Assembly: GCF_003634455.1 (NCBI RefSeq)
Contig: NZ_RBLC01000002.1
Coordinates: forward strand, 341,012 to 405,011
Direction of reading: 5' to 3'
From: Flavobacterium endophyticum
Lineage (GTDB): Bacteria; Bacteroidota; Bacteroidia; Flavobacteriales; Flavobacteriaceae
DNA length: 64,000 nt
The position numbers and the translations under genes were made by a program. A model generated the notes under the pieces. It did no database searches and was not told the origin of the DNA. It saw only the letters and a program-made list of their open reading frames with translations. Position 1 is the first letter of the stretch. The number at the start of each line of letters is the position of its first letter. Shown here in pieces: positions 32,297 through 42,400 of the stretch.

Positions 32297-33943
32297 ATGA
32301 AAAACATACTAAAAAACTTCGGAAAACTAGCCCTGCTCCTATTCATGGTCAGCAGCTGCCAAGAAGACGATAAGACCTTTGGCAATCTCGATGCCCCAAA
32401 GAACATCCAATTGGAATATGAAATTGTCGGCAAAGATGCAGAACATCCCGACGGCGACGGTTCAGGAAAAGTGATATTGAAAGCAACTGCCGAAAATGCA
32501 GTAAACTTCAAATACCTGTTCAGCGATGCCACTTCCCAAAATGCCCCAGGAGGCGTGTATACAAAAACCTTTACCAAAAATGGCGTAAACACCTATATCG
32601 TAACCGTCATTGCGTTTGGAAAAGGCGGAACAGCCAGCAACACTTCATTTGAAGTAACCGTTTTCAGTAACTTCTCCGATCCAGAAGCCATAACACTGCT
32701 TACCAACGGAAGCTCCAAAACATGGTATTGGGCAGCAGCACAGCCAGGGCATTTAGGCGTAGGACAAAACGACGGCGACGTCACCAAAAACTTCTACCCT
32801 AACTACTATGCAGCGACTCCATTCGAAAAAGCAGGATCGCCAGACAGCAGCTGCCTTTACGACAACGAACTGAAATTTTTCGTAGAAAACGGCGTATTGA
32901 AATTTGAATTAGACAATGGAGGAAAAACATTCTTCAATTCAGCATTCTTAGGTGTAGGCGGCGGTTCAGGAAGCTCTGACCTTTGCTTGAACTACAATAC
33001 AAGCGGCGTTAAGACAGTAGCCTTGAGCCCTAGCGAATCCTTAGTACCAGCAGACAAAAAACGTGGTACCGCTATGACCTTTTCAGACAATGGCTTTATG
33101 GGCTACTATATCGGACAAAGCACTTACGAAATTTTAGAACTTACAGACAGCAAGCTTGTGGTAAGAGCTGTAATGGGTGGCAATCCTGCTTTGGCATGGT
33201 ACCATACCTTCAGCAACCAGCCGCCTGTTCAAGGAGGCAATGAGCCTGACTATACCAACATGATATGGAATGATGAATTTGAAGTAGACGGCGCTCCAGA
33301 TCCTACAAAATGGTCATACAATCTTGGCGCTGGCGGATGGGGCAACAGCGAGTTGCAACACTATACCGACAGAGCCGACAATGCGATTGTTCAAAACGGC
33401 GTATTAAAAATCATTGCAAAAGCAGAAAGCTTCTCTGGTTCCAACTATACCTCTGCCCGTTTGGTTACAGAAAACAAATTCGAATTCAAATACGGCAAGA
33501 TTGAAGTAAAAGCCAAGCTGCCATCTGGCGGCGGAACATGGCCTGCGATATGGGCATTAGGAGAAAACTACGCCACAAACCCTTGGCCAGCCTGCGGCGA
33601 AATTGATATCATGGAACACAAAGGCAACGAACCGAATACCATTCACGGAACACTCCACTATCCTGGCCGTTCAGGCGGAAATGCAGACAGCGGAACCACG
33701 ACAGCCAGCAATGTCTCGTCAGAATTCCATGTCTACAAAGCCATTTGGAGCCCTACATCGATCAAGTTTTATATAGACGACCAGCCTGCTTTCCATTCCT
33801 ATGTAAACTCCCCTTCTACACCATACAATAGCAATTTCTTCTTGATATTGAATGTGGCCATGGGTGGAACGTTCGGAGGAACAGTAGCACCTGGATTCAC
33901 GCAGTCCGCAATGGAAATTGATTACGTAAGAGTCTACCAATAA
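32297..33943 (+). CDS. GH16 beta-glucanase (laminarinase) lipoprotein
   Basis: 548 aa. Start at ATG 32297, directly after a GTG in the same frame at 32294; the SGBP stop is 5 bp before. Seen: lipoprotein signal ending FMVSSC; a PKD-like domain (about 30-120); a middle domain of unknown type (about 120-310); and a GH16 catalytic domain (about 318-548) with WNDEFEVDGAPDP, WGNSELQHYTDR and active-site GEIDIMEHKG, in which the two Glu of E-I-D-I-M-E are nucleophile and acid/base. This spacing (with the extra Met) is that of laminarinase/lichenase-type GH16. Likely cuts laminarin at the cell surface. Confidence 0.92.
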   Translation: MKNILKNFGKLALLLFMVSSCQEDDKTFGNLDAPKNIQLEYEIVGKDAEHPDGDGSGKVILKATAENAVNFKYLFSDATSQNAPGGVYTKTFTKNGVNTYIVTVIAFGKGGTASNTSFEVTVFSNFSDPEAITLLTNGSSKTWYWAAAQPGHLGVGQNDGDVTKNFYPNYYAATPFEKAGSPDSSCLYDNELKFFVENGVLKFELDNGGKTFFNSAFLGVGGGSGSSDLCLNYNTSGVKTVALSPSESLVPADKKRGTAMTFSDNGFMGYYIGQSTYEILELTDSKLVVRAVMGGNPALAWYHTFSNQPPVQGGNEPDYTNMIWNDEFEVDGAPDPTKWSYNLGAGGWGNSELQHYTDRADNAIVQNGVLKIIAKAESFSGSNYTSARLVTENKFEFKYGKIEVKAKLPSGGGTWPAIWALGENYATNPWPACGEIDIMEHKGNEPNTIHGTLHYPGRSGGNADSGTTTASNVSSEFHVYKAIWSPTSIKFYIDDQPAFHSYVNSPSTPYNSNFFLILNVAMGGTFGGTVAPGFTQSAMEIDYVRVYQ

Positions 33944-34030
33944 ATCCAACTCTTTCGCTTCTAATTAAGGAGGCTAGCCTGGCTAGCCTTCTTGATTATT
34001 GGCTTTTTATAAAATTTCGAAACAGCAAGA

Positions 34031-36325
34031 ATGAAATATACTACGATACGATACGGAGTTGCCGCCGCGTTGGTTTTTGCCATCGGATGCAGCAGTTCCA
34101 GACAAAGCAATTTCGCAGGAAAAGACAAGCTTCCCATAGACCGAAAAGTAGATTCCGTATTAAAGCTGATGACCCTAGAAGAAAAAGTGGGCCAGATGAA
34201 CCAATACAACGGCTTTTGGGATGTTACCGGTCCCGTTCCTAAAGACGGACAAGCTGCAAAAAAATACGAAAACCTAAAAAAAGGATTAGTAGGCTCCATG
34301 CTGAATGTCCGCGGTGTTAAAGACGTACGAGCGCTGCAAAAAATTGCCGTAGAAGAAACCCGACTAGGAATTCCGCTTATCTTCGGATTCGATGTCGTTC
34401 ACGGCTATAAGACAGTCAGCCCTATCCCCTTGGCAGAAGCCGCTTCATGGGATCTCGAAGCCATGAAAAAATCAGCAGAAATTGCCGCAGCCGAAGCCGC
34501 CGTCTCCGGATTGAACTGGACATTTGCCCCAATGGTAGATATCTCCAGAGATGCCCGCTGGGGACGCGTGATGGAAGGCGCTGGCGAAGACCCCTACCTA
34601 GGAAGCCAAATCGCTATCGCAAGAGTCAAAGGATTTCAAGGCGACAAGCTCGATGAATTTCACATTGCAGCCTGCACCAAACACTTTGCAGGATACGGTT
34701 TTGCCGAATCCGGACGCGATTACAACACAGTCGATATCAGCGACAACACTTTGCACAATATCATCCTTCCTCCTTTCAAAGCTACAGTCGATGCAGGCGT
34801 GCTCACTTTCATGAACTCTTTTAACGAATTAGAAGGAATTCCTGCTACTGGAAACGCCTACCTTCAAAGAAACCTGCTCAAAGGCGAATGGAAATTCGAC
34901 GGCTTCGTCGTTTCCGATTGGGGCTCTATGGGCGAAATGATTGCTCATGGCTATGCCAAAGATATGAAGGATGCCGCTATGAAAGCCGCAAATGCAGGCT
35001 CTGACATGGACATGGAATCTTACGGCTACCTAAACCACCTTGTAACACTAGTAAAAGAAGGCAAAGTTTCCGAAGACAAAATCAACGATGCCGTACGAAG
35101 AATCCTAAAAGTAAAATTTGAATTAGGCCTTTTTGAAAATCCCTATAAATACTGCGACGAAAACCGCGAAAAGCAAAACATCGGGAAAAAAGAATTTCAA
35201 GACGGTGTTTTAGACATGGCAAAAAAATCTATCGTACTTCTGAAAAACGAAAACAAGCTCCTGCCGCTTAAAAAATCAGGACAGAAAATCGCCGTAATCG
35301 GAGCCCTAGCCAACGACAAGACCAGCCCGTTAGGAAGCTGGAGAATTGGTGCCGACGACAATACCGCTATTTCCTTTCTGGAAGGTATGGCAGCCTACAA
35401 AGGAAACCAGATTACCTATGAAAAAGGTGCCGATGTAGCTCTAGGAGAACCTAGATTTATGGTAGAAACAAAAATAAATACGACCGACAAGAGCAGTTTT
35501 GACAAAGCCATCGCGGCCGCAAAACAAGCCGATGTAGTCATTATGGTACTAGGCGAACACGGACTGCAGACCGGCGAAGGAAGAAGCCGAAGCGATATCA
35601 CGCTCCCTGGCGTACAACAAGAACTCCTCGAAGCCGTATACAAAGCCAATCCAAATATAGTGCTCGTCTTGCAAAACGGACGTCCATTAGCCATTCCGTG
35701 GGCAGCAAAAAACATTCCCGCTATTGTCGAGGCCTGGCATTTAGGAACCCAAAGCGGACACGCCATTGCACAAGTCCTATACGGAGATTACAACCCTAGC
35801 GGCAAGCTGCCGATGACTTTCCCTAGAAATGTAGGACAAGTGCCAATCTATTACAACTACAAGAATACAGGAAGACCTTCGACAGACAATCCGGAAAGCG
35901 TTTTCTGGTCGCATTATACCGACATCGAAAATACGCCCCTATACCCTTTCGGACATGGACTGAGCTATTCAACTTTTGAATATTCCAACCTAAAGCTCGA
36001 TACCAAATCATTACAGAAAAACGGAAAAATTAAAGTCACTGTAGACGTAAAAAACACCAGCAGTGTTGATGGTAAAGAAGTCGTGCAATTATACATCCGA
36101 GATTTGGTCGCTAGCGTAACGCGCCCGGTAAGAGAATTAAAAGGCTTTGAACTGGCCGAAATAAAAGCCGGACAGACAAAAACCGTTTCCTTTACAATCG
36201 ACGAAAAAACCATCGAGTTCTATTCTGCCAACAAGATCTGGGAAGCAGAAGCCGGAGATTTCCAGCTATTTGTCGGTGGCAGTTCTACAGCAACCCTTCA
36301 GGCAGACTTTAACTATTCCAACTAA
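34031..36325 (+). CDS. bglX: GH3 beta-glucosidase lipoprotein
   Basis: 764 aa enzyme releasing glucose from beta-glucan oligosaccharides. Seen: lipoprotein-like signal (AAALVFAIGCSSSRQ); GH3 N-terminal barrel with LMTLEEKVGQMNQ, GFDVVHGYKTVSPIP, RWGRVMEGAGEDPYLGS, KHFAGYG; catalytic nucleophile Asp in FVVSDWGSM (about 293); C-terminal alpha/beta domain with IVLLKNENKLLPL and GEHGLQTGEGRSRSDITLPG; and an Fn3-like tail (about 660-760). Length fits BglX. It is 87 bp downstream of the GH16 stop; the gap is not seen to hold a terminator, although GGCTAGCCTGGCTAGCC at 33972-33988 is a short hairpin. Confidence 0.95.
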   Translation: MKYTTIRYGVAAALVFAIGCSSSRQSNFAGKDKLPIDRKVDSVLKLMTLEEKVGQMNQYNGFWDVTGPVPKDGQAAKKYENLKKGLVGSMLNVRGVKDVRALQKIAVEETRLGIPLIFGFDVVHGYKTVSPIPLAEAASWDLEAMKKSAEIAAAEAAVSGLNWTFAPMVDISRDARWGRVMEGAGEDPYLGSQIAIARVKGFQGDKLDEFHIAACTKHFAGYGFAESGRDYNTVDISDNTLHNIILPPFKATVDAGVLTFMNSFNELEGIPATGNAYLQRNLLKGEWKFDGFVVSDWGSMGEMIAHGYAKDMKDAAMKAANAGSDMDMESYGYLNHLVTLVKEGKVSEDKINDAVRRILKVKFELGLFENPYKYCDENREKQNIGKKEFQDGVLDMAKKSIVLLKNENKLLPLKKSGQKIAVIGALANDKTSPLGSWRIGADDNTAISFLEGMAAYKGNQITYEKGADVALGEPRFMVETKINTTDKSSFDKAIAAAKQADVVIMVLGEHGLQTGEGRSRSDITLPGVQQELLEAVYKANPNIVLVLQNGRPLAIPWAAKNIPAIVEAWHLGTQSGHAIAQVLYGDYNPSGKLPMTFPRNVGQVPIYYNYKNTGRPSTDNPESVFWSHYTDIENTPLYPFGHGLSYSTFEYSNLKLDTKSLQKNGKIKVTVDVKNTSSVDGKEVVQLYIRDLVASVTRPVRELKGFELAEIKAGQTKTVSFTIDEKTIEFYSANKIWEAEAGDFQLFVGGSSTATLQADFNYSN

Positions 36326-36335
36326 AAAAAGACGT

Positions 36336-37103
36336 ATGAAAAAAACTGCAATCCTACTACTGCTTACAAGCTGTTCCGTTTTCGGACAGGTCAAAAAAGG
36401 AAAGCTCCTTTGGGAAGAAAGCTTTGACGGCAATAAACTAAACGAAAAAACGTGGAATTATGAGCTAGGCGACGGCTGCCCGAACATCTGCGGCTGGGGA
36501 AACAACGAACGCCAGATCTATACCACCGAAAACCATAAGCTGGTTGATGGCAAGCTGATCATTACCGTAAAAAAAGACGGCAATAAATACACCTCTACCC
36601 GCATCACCACGGCCGGAAAAAAAGAATTCAAATACGGCTATATGGAAACACGCGCCAAACTTCCCGTTGGACAAGGAATCTGGCCAGCATTTTGGATGTT
36701 AGGCTCCAATATCAAACAAGTCGGATGGCCAAAAAGCGGCGAGATTGATATCCTAGAATACATCGGAAAAGAACCCGATATGGTGTTCACGACACTCCAT
36801 ACACAAGCCAATCACGGCGACAAAGCCAGTTCGCACAAGACCAAATTCGAGAATATCGAAGAAGGCTTCCATACCTACGGCGTAGATTGGACCAAAGAAA
36901 AAATGGATTTTTATGTAGACGGCACCCTCGTCTTTACTTTCAATCCAAAAGACAAGACCGAAGACGTTTGGCCGTTCAACCAACCCTTCTATTTTATCCT
37001 AAATGTAGCCGTTGGAGGAAACTTTGGCGGTCCAGAAGTAGACGATTCCATCTTTCCACAAGAATTTATCATCGATTATGTTCGAGTATATTCGAACAAA
37101 TAA
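36336..37103 (+). CDS. GH16 laminarinase, secreted single-domain
   Basis: 255 aa. Start chosen at ATG 36336 (MKKTAILLLLTSCSVFGQ), 10 bp after the GH3 stop, giving a clear signal peptide; an upstream frame extension overlaps GH3 and has no signal. Seen: WEESFDGNKLNEKTWNYELGDGCPNICGWGNNERQ and active-site GEIDILEYIG (E-I-D-I-L-E) near 138, with DYVRVYSNK at the end, a full GH16 fold. Compared with the other GH16 of this locus it lacks extra domains, suggesting a periplasmic or freely secreted role. Closes the locus with a strong terminator. Confidence 0.93.
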   Translation: MKKTAILLLLTSCSVFGQVKKGKLLWEESFDGNKLNEKTWNYELGDGCPNICGWGNNERQIYTTENHKLVDGKLIITVKKDGNKYTSTRITTAGKKEFKYGYMETRAKLPVGQGIWPAFWMLGSNIKQVGWPKSGEIDILEYIGKEPDMVFTTLHTQANHGDKASSHKTKFENIEEGFHTYGVDWTKEKMDFYVDGTLVFTFNPKDKTEDVWPFNQPFYFILNVAVGGNFGGPEVDDSIFPQEFIIDYVRVYSNK

Positions 37104-37130
37104 TTTTTTGTTCAGGTTTTGAGTTAGTAG

Positions 37131-37168
37131 CAATCGCAGGGAATTCGTTTCCTGCGATTGTTTTTTTA
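37131..37168 (+). terminator. Terminator at end of the laminarin locus
   Basis: CAATCGCAGG and CCTGCGATTG around GAATTCGTTT, followed by seven T. Confidence 0.9.
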
Positions 37169-37218
37169 TATAGAAATTCTATACTCTTTATAGTTCCATA
37201 AGAAAATTTGATGATGCA

Positions 37219-37251
37219 TTTGGTTCGTATTATAAAAAAGCTGTAATTTTG
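37219..37251 (+). promoter_or_regulatory. Promoter of the tetR gene
   Basis: TTTG at 37219-37222, 21 bp, then TAATTTTG at 37244-37251: a full -33/-7 pair of the Bacteroidota type. The operator 37252-37276 begins at the next base. Confidence 0.7.
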
Positions 37252-37276
37252 CTTAACGGTGTTAAACAATTTAATA
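37252..37276. promoter_or_regulatory. TetR operator, copy 1 (in tetR promoter)
   Basis: Contains TTAACGGTGTTAA, a perfect palindrome TTAAC-N3-GTTAA, followed by ACAATTTAATA. It sits immediately downstream of the -7 element and before the ATG at 37288, so binding should block the tetR gene itself. Matching copies occur at 37906, 37970 and 38050. Confidence 0.75.
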
Positions 37277-37287
37277 CTATACAAAAA

Positions 37288-37890
37288 ATGGCAAGCAAAG
37301 ATCGAATTTTAAGACAAAAAGAAGAGACCAGGCATAACATCCTGGATGCTGCCTATTATATTGTGAAGGAAGAAGGATGGCAAGGTTTGAGCATGCGAAA
37401 AATCGCAGACCGCATCGAATATACCGCCCCAATCATTTACGAATACTTTTCAAACAAAGAAGCCATACTACATGAACTCACCAAAAAAGGGTTCGTGTGC
37501 CTGTCAACAAATCTTGAAAAAGCAAAAACCATATCAGCAGATCCGGCCGAACAGCTAGAAGAAATGTGGATGGCGTATTGGAATTTTGCTTTCGAAGACA
37601 AAGAACTCTATCAGGTAATGTTTGGTGTCGAAATGACCTGCTGTATGCAACGCGTTCCAGAAGCAGAAGTCCCTTTCAAACTATTTACGGAAGCAATTGC
37701 CGAATTGATGAAAGGACAAAAGCCGACAGACGATGTCATAAAACAAAAGTATTTCACTTTTTTCTCAGTAATCCACGGACTGATTTCAATCAATATTGTA
37801 GGCAATGGGCTGGCATCAAGTATCAATAACCAGATACTTAAGGATGCAATCGGAGGAATCATTAAATCAATTCAAGTAGTAGAAGCCTAA
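37288..37890 (+). CDS. TetR/AcrR family repressor of the adjacent efflux operon
   Basis: 200 aa. Start at ATG 37288 (MASKDRILRQKEETRHNILDAAYYIV); an in-frame TTG-like extension upstream runs through the operator and is rejected. Seen: TetR helix-turn-helix LSMRKIADRIEYTAPIIYEYFSNKEAILHEL (parts: ADRIEYTAPIIYEYF) in residues 27-60, followed by an all-helical ligand-binding domain with C-terminal region resembling TetR_C_33-like. The four operator copies around it (one at its own promoter, three before the RND genes) point to autoregulation and repression of the efflux operon, relieved by a drug or metabolite ligand that cannot be named. Confidence 0.88.
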   Translation: MASKDRILRQKEETRHNILDAAYYIVKEEGWQGLSMRKIADRIEYTAPIIYEYFSNKEAILHELTKKGFVCLSTNLEKAKTISADPAEQLEEMWMAYWNFAFEDKELYQVMFGVEMTCCMQRVPEAEVPFKLFTEAIAELMKGQKPTDDVIKQKYFTFFSVIHGLISINIVGNGLASSINNQILKDAIGGIIKSIQVVEA

Positions 37891-37905
37891 TTTTTTTGAC
37901 TTTTA

Positions 37906-37930
37906 CTTAACGCTGATAAATGATTTAATA
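37906..37930. promoter_or_regulatory. TetR operator, copy 2
   Basis: TTAACGCTGATAA core followed by ATGATTTAATA, 15 bp after the tetR stop. One half-site is exact (TTAAC), the other has GATAA. Confidence 0.65.
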
Positions 37931-37969
37931 ACAATAACATAAAGTATCACCCTTTTTTTTAACCCGATA

Positions 37970-37994
37970 CTTAACAGTGATAAATAATTTAATG
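37970..37994. promoter_or_regulatory. TetR operator, copy 3
   Basis: TTAACAGTGATAA core followed by ATAATTTAATG, 64 bp from copy 2. Confidence 0.65.
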
Positions 37995-38049
37995 CTAATC
38001 TATAACAAATAGATAAGCCAACAAATCTATACATTTTTTCGTCTTATCA

Positions 38050-38074
38050 CTTAACGATGTTAGATAATTTAATA
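38050..38074. promoter_or_regulatory. TetR operator, copy 4
   Basis: TTAACGATGTTAG core followed by ATAATTTAATA, 80 bp from copy 3 and about 255 bp before the adaptor start. The remainder of the 37891-38329 space shows no gene. Confidence 0.65.
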
Positions 38075-38329
38075 AGGTTTAATTATAATTTTTTACAATG
38101 ATTAAGAACAAACTAATACTTATGACAATGTAGCGGGTTCGTAGTCGTGATCCTGTTTCCCAGAAGAAACACTTCACAAAAATGATATAAAATGGTTTAT
38201 AAAACAAAAAGAAAGTAAAAACACCAGCTTCTAAAATAGCCGGTCCTATTTAAATCACTTACAAAAATGTATCGCAACAAAAACCAAGAATCAATCAAAA
38301 TGTTCAACAAATTCAAAAGTCAAAAAAAA

Positions 38330-39472
38330 ATGAAAAATATAATTCTAACCAGCCTAGTACTCGCTGTTGTACTAATAGGATGCTCCGATAAAGCCGCGCA
38401 ACAAGCCGCAGTTCCTGCTCCAACATTGCCAGTATACGCCATCCAAAGCGAAAACGCAACCACAGATTCAGAATATCCAGCTTCTATCCAAGGAACCGTT
38501 GACGTAGAAATCCGTCCACAAGTAAGCGGTAACCTAGAAAAGATATTCGTAGACGAAGGCGCTTTCGTTTCTAAAGGACAGCCCCTATTCAAAATAAACG
38601 AGCAGCCGTATCGCGAGCAACTAAACAACGCCCTTGCTAGTCTTCACGGAGCCGAAGCCGCTTTGATCAATGCCCAATTAGAAATTGACAAACTAACACC
38701 ATTAGTTCAAAACAAAGTCGTTTCAGAATACCAATTAAAAACAGCTAAAGCATCACACAGAATCGCTTCAGCCAATTTAGACCAAGCAAAAGCAATGGTA
38801 GGTTCAGCAAAAATCAACTTAGGCTATACTACAATCACTGCCCCAGTTAGCGGTTACATCGGAAGACTTCCAAAAAAACAAGGAAGCCTAGTTTCGCCGG
38901 CCGATATCGAGCCTTTGACAAAACTTTCTGACGTACACGAAGTCTATGCCTATTTCTCACTTGGAGAAACAGATTTCATCAACTTCAAAGCACAATACTC
39001 AGGAAACACCATCAATGACAAGATCAAAACTCTGCCGCCAGTTTCCCTAATATTAGCAGACAACAACGCCTATGCTCAAACCGGAAAAATTGATATGGTA
39101 GACGGCCAATTCGACAAAAACACAGGAGCCATCACGCTTCGTGCCACCTTCCCTAATGCAAACGGAACCTTACGTTCTGGAAACACAGGAAGAGTCCGTT
39201 TAGGAATCAAACACAACGATGCCATCCTAGTACCGCAATCCGCAACCATTGAAATGCAAGATAAAGTTTTCGTGTTTACCGTAAACAAAGAAAACAAAGT
39301 AACCAAAGCACCAATTACAATCATAGGCAAAAGCGGTACAAACTACCTTATCAAAGATGGCGTAAAATCAGGCGATCAAATCGTATTAAGCGGTATCGAC
39401 AAACTTCAAGAAGGCCAGGCAATCCAACCTGAAAAATCCACTAAGATTGCTCAAGTAATTAACAAAAAATAA
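38330..39472 (+). CDS. RND efflux periplasmic adaptor (MexA/AcrA-like)
   Basis: 380 aa membrane-fusion lipoprotein linking pump and outer-membrane channel. Start chosen at ATG 38330 (MKNIILTSLVLAVVLIGCSDKA) because it gives a proper lipobox VLIGC; in-frame ATGs at 38300 and 38267 add charged residues before the signal. Seen: barrel-sandwich halves (VEIRPQVSGNLEKIFVDEGAFVSKGQPLFKI; INLGYTTITAPVSGYIGRL), a helical hairpin between them (about 105-165), then beta-barrel and membrane-proximal domains. First gene of a tripartite operon; 10 bp before the pump gene. Preceded by three TetR operators. Confidence 0.93.
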   Translation: MKNIILTSLVLAVVLIGCSDKAAQQAAVPAPTLPVYAIQSENATTDSEYPASIQGTVDVEIRPQVSGNLEKIFVDEGAFVSKGQPLFKINEQPYREQLNNALASLHGAEAALINAQLEIDKLTPLVQNKVVSEYQLKTAKASHRIASANLDQAKAMVGSAKINLGYTTITAPVSGYIGRLPKKQGSLVSPADIEPLTKLSDVHEVYAYFSLGETDFINFKAQYSGNTINDKIKTLPPVSLILADNNAYAQTGKIDMVDGQFDKNTGAITLRATFPNANGTLRSGNTGRVRLGIKHNDAILVPQSATIEMQDKVFVFTVNKENKVTKAPITIIGKSGTNYLIKDGVKSGDQIVLSGIDKLQEGQAIQPEKSTKIAQVINKK

Positions 39473-39482
39473 TTTCACGAAA

Positions 39483-42400
39483 ATGTTCAAAATATTCATA
39501 CAGAGACCTGTATTAGCCACAGTTATATCCATTTTATTGGTGATATTAGGCGTACTAGGACTTACAAAATTGCCCCTACAACAGTTTCCAGACATTGCGC
39601 CCCCATCCGTATTGGTAACCGCAGTCTATCCTGGAGCCAATGCCGAAACCGTTTTGCGTTCGGTAGCACCATCGCTAGAAGAATCCATCAACGGTGTCGA
39701 AAACATGACATACATGAGCTCGACTGCCAGTAACGACGGTACCCTAGCCATTACCGTTTTCTTTAAACTAGGTACCGATGCCGACCAAGCAGCCGTTAAC
39801 GTACAGAACAGAGTAGCACAAGCCACGAGCCAGCTGCCAGCAGAAGTAGTACAACAAGGCGTTATTACCGCAAAACAACAAAACAGTTTTATCATGGCCA
39901 TCGGTATGTATACCGAAGACGAAGCCAAATACGACCAAACCTTTGTTGCCAACTATGCGCAAATCAACATCATTCCAGAAATCAAGCGTATTCCTGGAGT
40001 CGGTTCCGCTTCCATCTTTGGAGGTACAAAAGACTATTCCATGCGTGTTTGGTTAAACCCAACACAAATGGCAACCTACAACGTAACGCCAACCGAAGTA
40101 ATGGCTGCGATTCAAGACAAAAGCTTAGAAGCCGCACCAGGTAAATTTGGAGAACGAAGCAAAGAAGTTTTCGAATACGTTATCAAATACAAAGGAAAAC
40201 TAACCAAGCCAGAAGACTACCAAAACATTGCGATCCGTTCCAATGCCGACGGTTCTATCCTTCGCCTAAAAGACGTGGCCAGAGTAGAGCTTGGCGCCTA
40301 TTCCTACAACAGTTTGACCCGTTTAAACGGAAACAAAGGAGTCGTAATCGGTATCATCCAATTAGCAGGTTCCAACTCAAACGACATTCAGGTAGCCATC
40401 AACAAATTGATGGTCAAAGCATCCAAAGATTTCCCAAAAGAAATAAAACACAACATATTTTACAGTACAAAAGTATCATTAGACCAATCAATTGAACAAG
40501 TTGAACACACCCTATTAGAAGCATTTATACTCGTATTTATTGTAGTTTTCCTTTTCCTTCAAGACTTTAGATCAACCCTGATTCCAGCAATTGCAGTACC
40601 AGTAGCCATTTTAGGAACATTCTTCTTCATGCAGCTATTTGGATTCTCCATCAACCTATTGACACTTTTCGCTTTAATCCTAGCGATCGGTATCGTGGTC
40701 GATGATGCCATTGTCGTCGTCGAGGCCGTGCATGCCAAGATGGAACACAAACACCTGTCTCCAAAAGTAGCAACACACGAAGCCATGCACGAAATTACAG
40801 GCGCTATTATCTCGATTACCCTAGTAATGGCCGCCGTATTCCTACCCGTAGGTTTCATGGAAGGCTCCACAGGAGTATTCTACCGTCAGTTTGCCTTTAC
40901 CATGGCAATCGCCATCGTAATCTCGGCAATAAACGCCTTGACATTAAGCCCTGCCCTTGCTGCCCTATTCTTAAAAGAAAACCATACAGCACACGACGGA
41001 GACGAACCATATGCCAAACCAGGATTCAAGCAAAAATTCTTCAACGCATTCAATACTAGCTTTAACTCTTTAACCAATCGTTATGTAGGCGGACTTAAAT
41101 TCCTAATCCGTCACAAATGGGTAAGTTTAGGCGGTTTAGCAGTGATTACCGTTGCAACAGTCATTATGGTCAACAGAACTCCAACAGGATTTATCCCAAC
41201 AGAAGACCAAGGATTTATCGCCATTGCAGTAAACACCCCTTCAGGAACATCCCTTGACGGAACCCAAAAAGTAATGACAGAAGCCGAAAACATGCTAAAA
41301 GGCTTAGAATCATCACGATTTGTAACCGCAATCTCAGGTTTCAACCTATTGACAAACTCTACAAGCCCCTCTTCAGCAGTTGTTTTCGTATTGCTGAAAC
41401 CAAATGAAGAACGTGGAGACGTTAAAAATATAGACGAAATAATGGGTCAGGTTCAAGGCAAATTAGGCGCCATCTCAGGAGGAAGTTTCTTCGTATTCAG
41501 TTTCCCAACCGTACCTGGGTTCAGTAACGTAGAAGCCCTAGATGTAGTATTGCAAGACAAAACAGGCGGCAAGCTCGATAAATTTAGCGGCATCTCGCAA
41601 AACTTTATCGGAGAACTAATGAAACGCCCAGAAATTGCAGTAGCCTTCACCTCTTTTAAAGCCGATTATCCACAATTGCAATTAGACATCAACGATGAAA
41701 AAGCAGACCAATTAGGCGTAAAAGTAAAAGACATATTGCAAACCATGCAAGCCTATTTTGGTAGTGCCCAAGCCTCCGATTTCAACAGATTCGGAAAATA
41801 CTACCGAGTAGTAGTCCAAGCAGATATTGCCGACAGAGCAGACCCATCGACCATTGATCGCGTATTCGTAAAAAACAAAAATGGCGAAATGGTTCCGATA
41901 AATACCCTAGTAAAACTAACCCGTATTTACGGTTCCGAAACCGCTTCACGATACAACCTGTTCAACTCCATTTCAATCAACGCCATTCCAAAACCAGGTT
42001 TCAGCTCCGGAGACGCCATCAAAGCAATCGAAGAAGTAGCGGCACAACAATTGCCAGCCGGATACAGCTATGAATTTTCAGGACAAACCCGTGAAGAGAT
42101 TTCTTCTGGAGGACAATCAACAACGATTTTCCTATTGTGCTTGGTATTCATCTATTTCCTACTTGCAGCACAATACGAAAGCTATATCCTGCCGTTAGCA
42201 GTAATCCTTTCTATCCCAACCGGAATCTTTGGAGTATTTGCAGCCATCGGTTTGACAGGCATCCAAAATAACATTTACGTACAAGTAGCGCTCGTCATGC
42301 TTATCGGACTGCTCGCCAAGAATGCCATCCTGATCGTAGAATTTGCAGTACAAAAACGAAGATCAGGCCAAGCGCTAGGCAAAGCATCCATCGACGCAGC

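Noticed and set aside
37906..38074. CRISPR-like or insertion-sequence repeats before the efflux operon
   Set aside because: The 25-bp copies are at irregular spacing and have palindromic cores next to a TetR gene, which fits operators.
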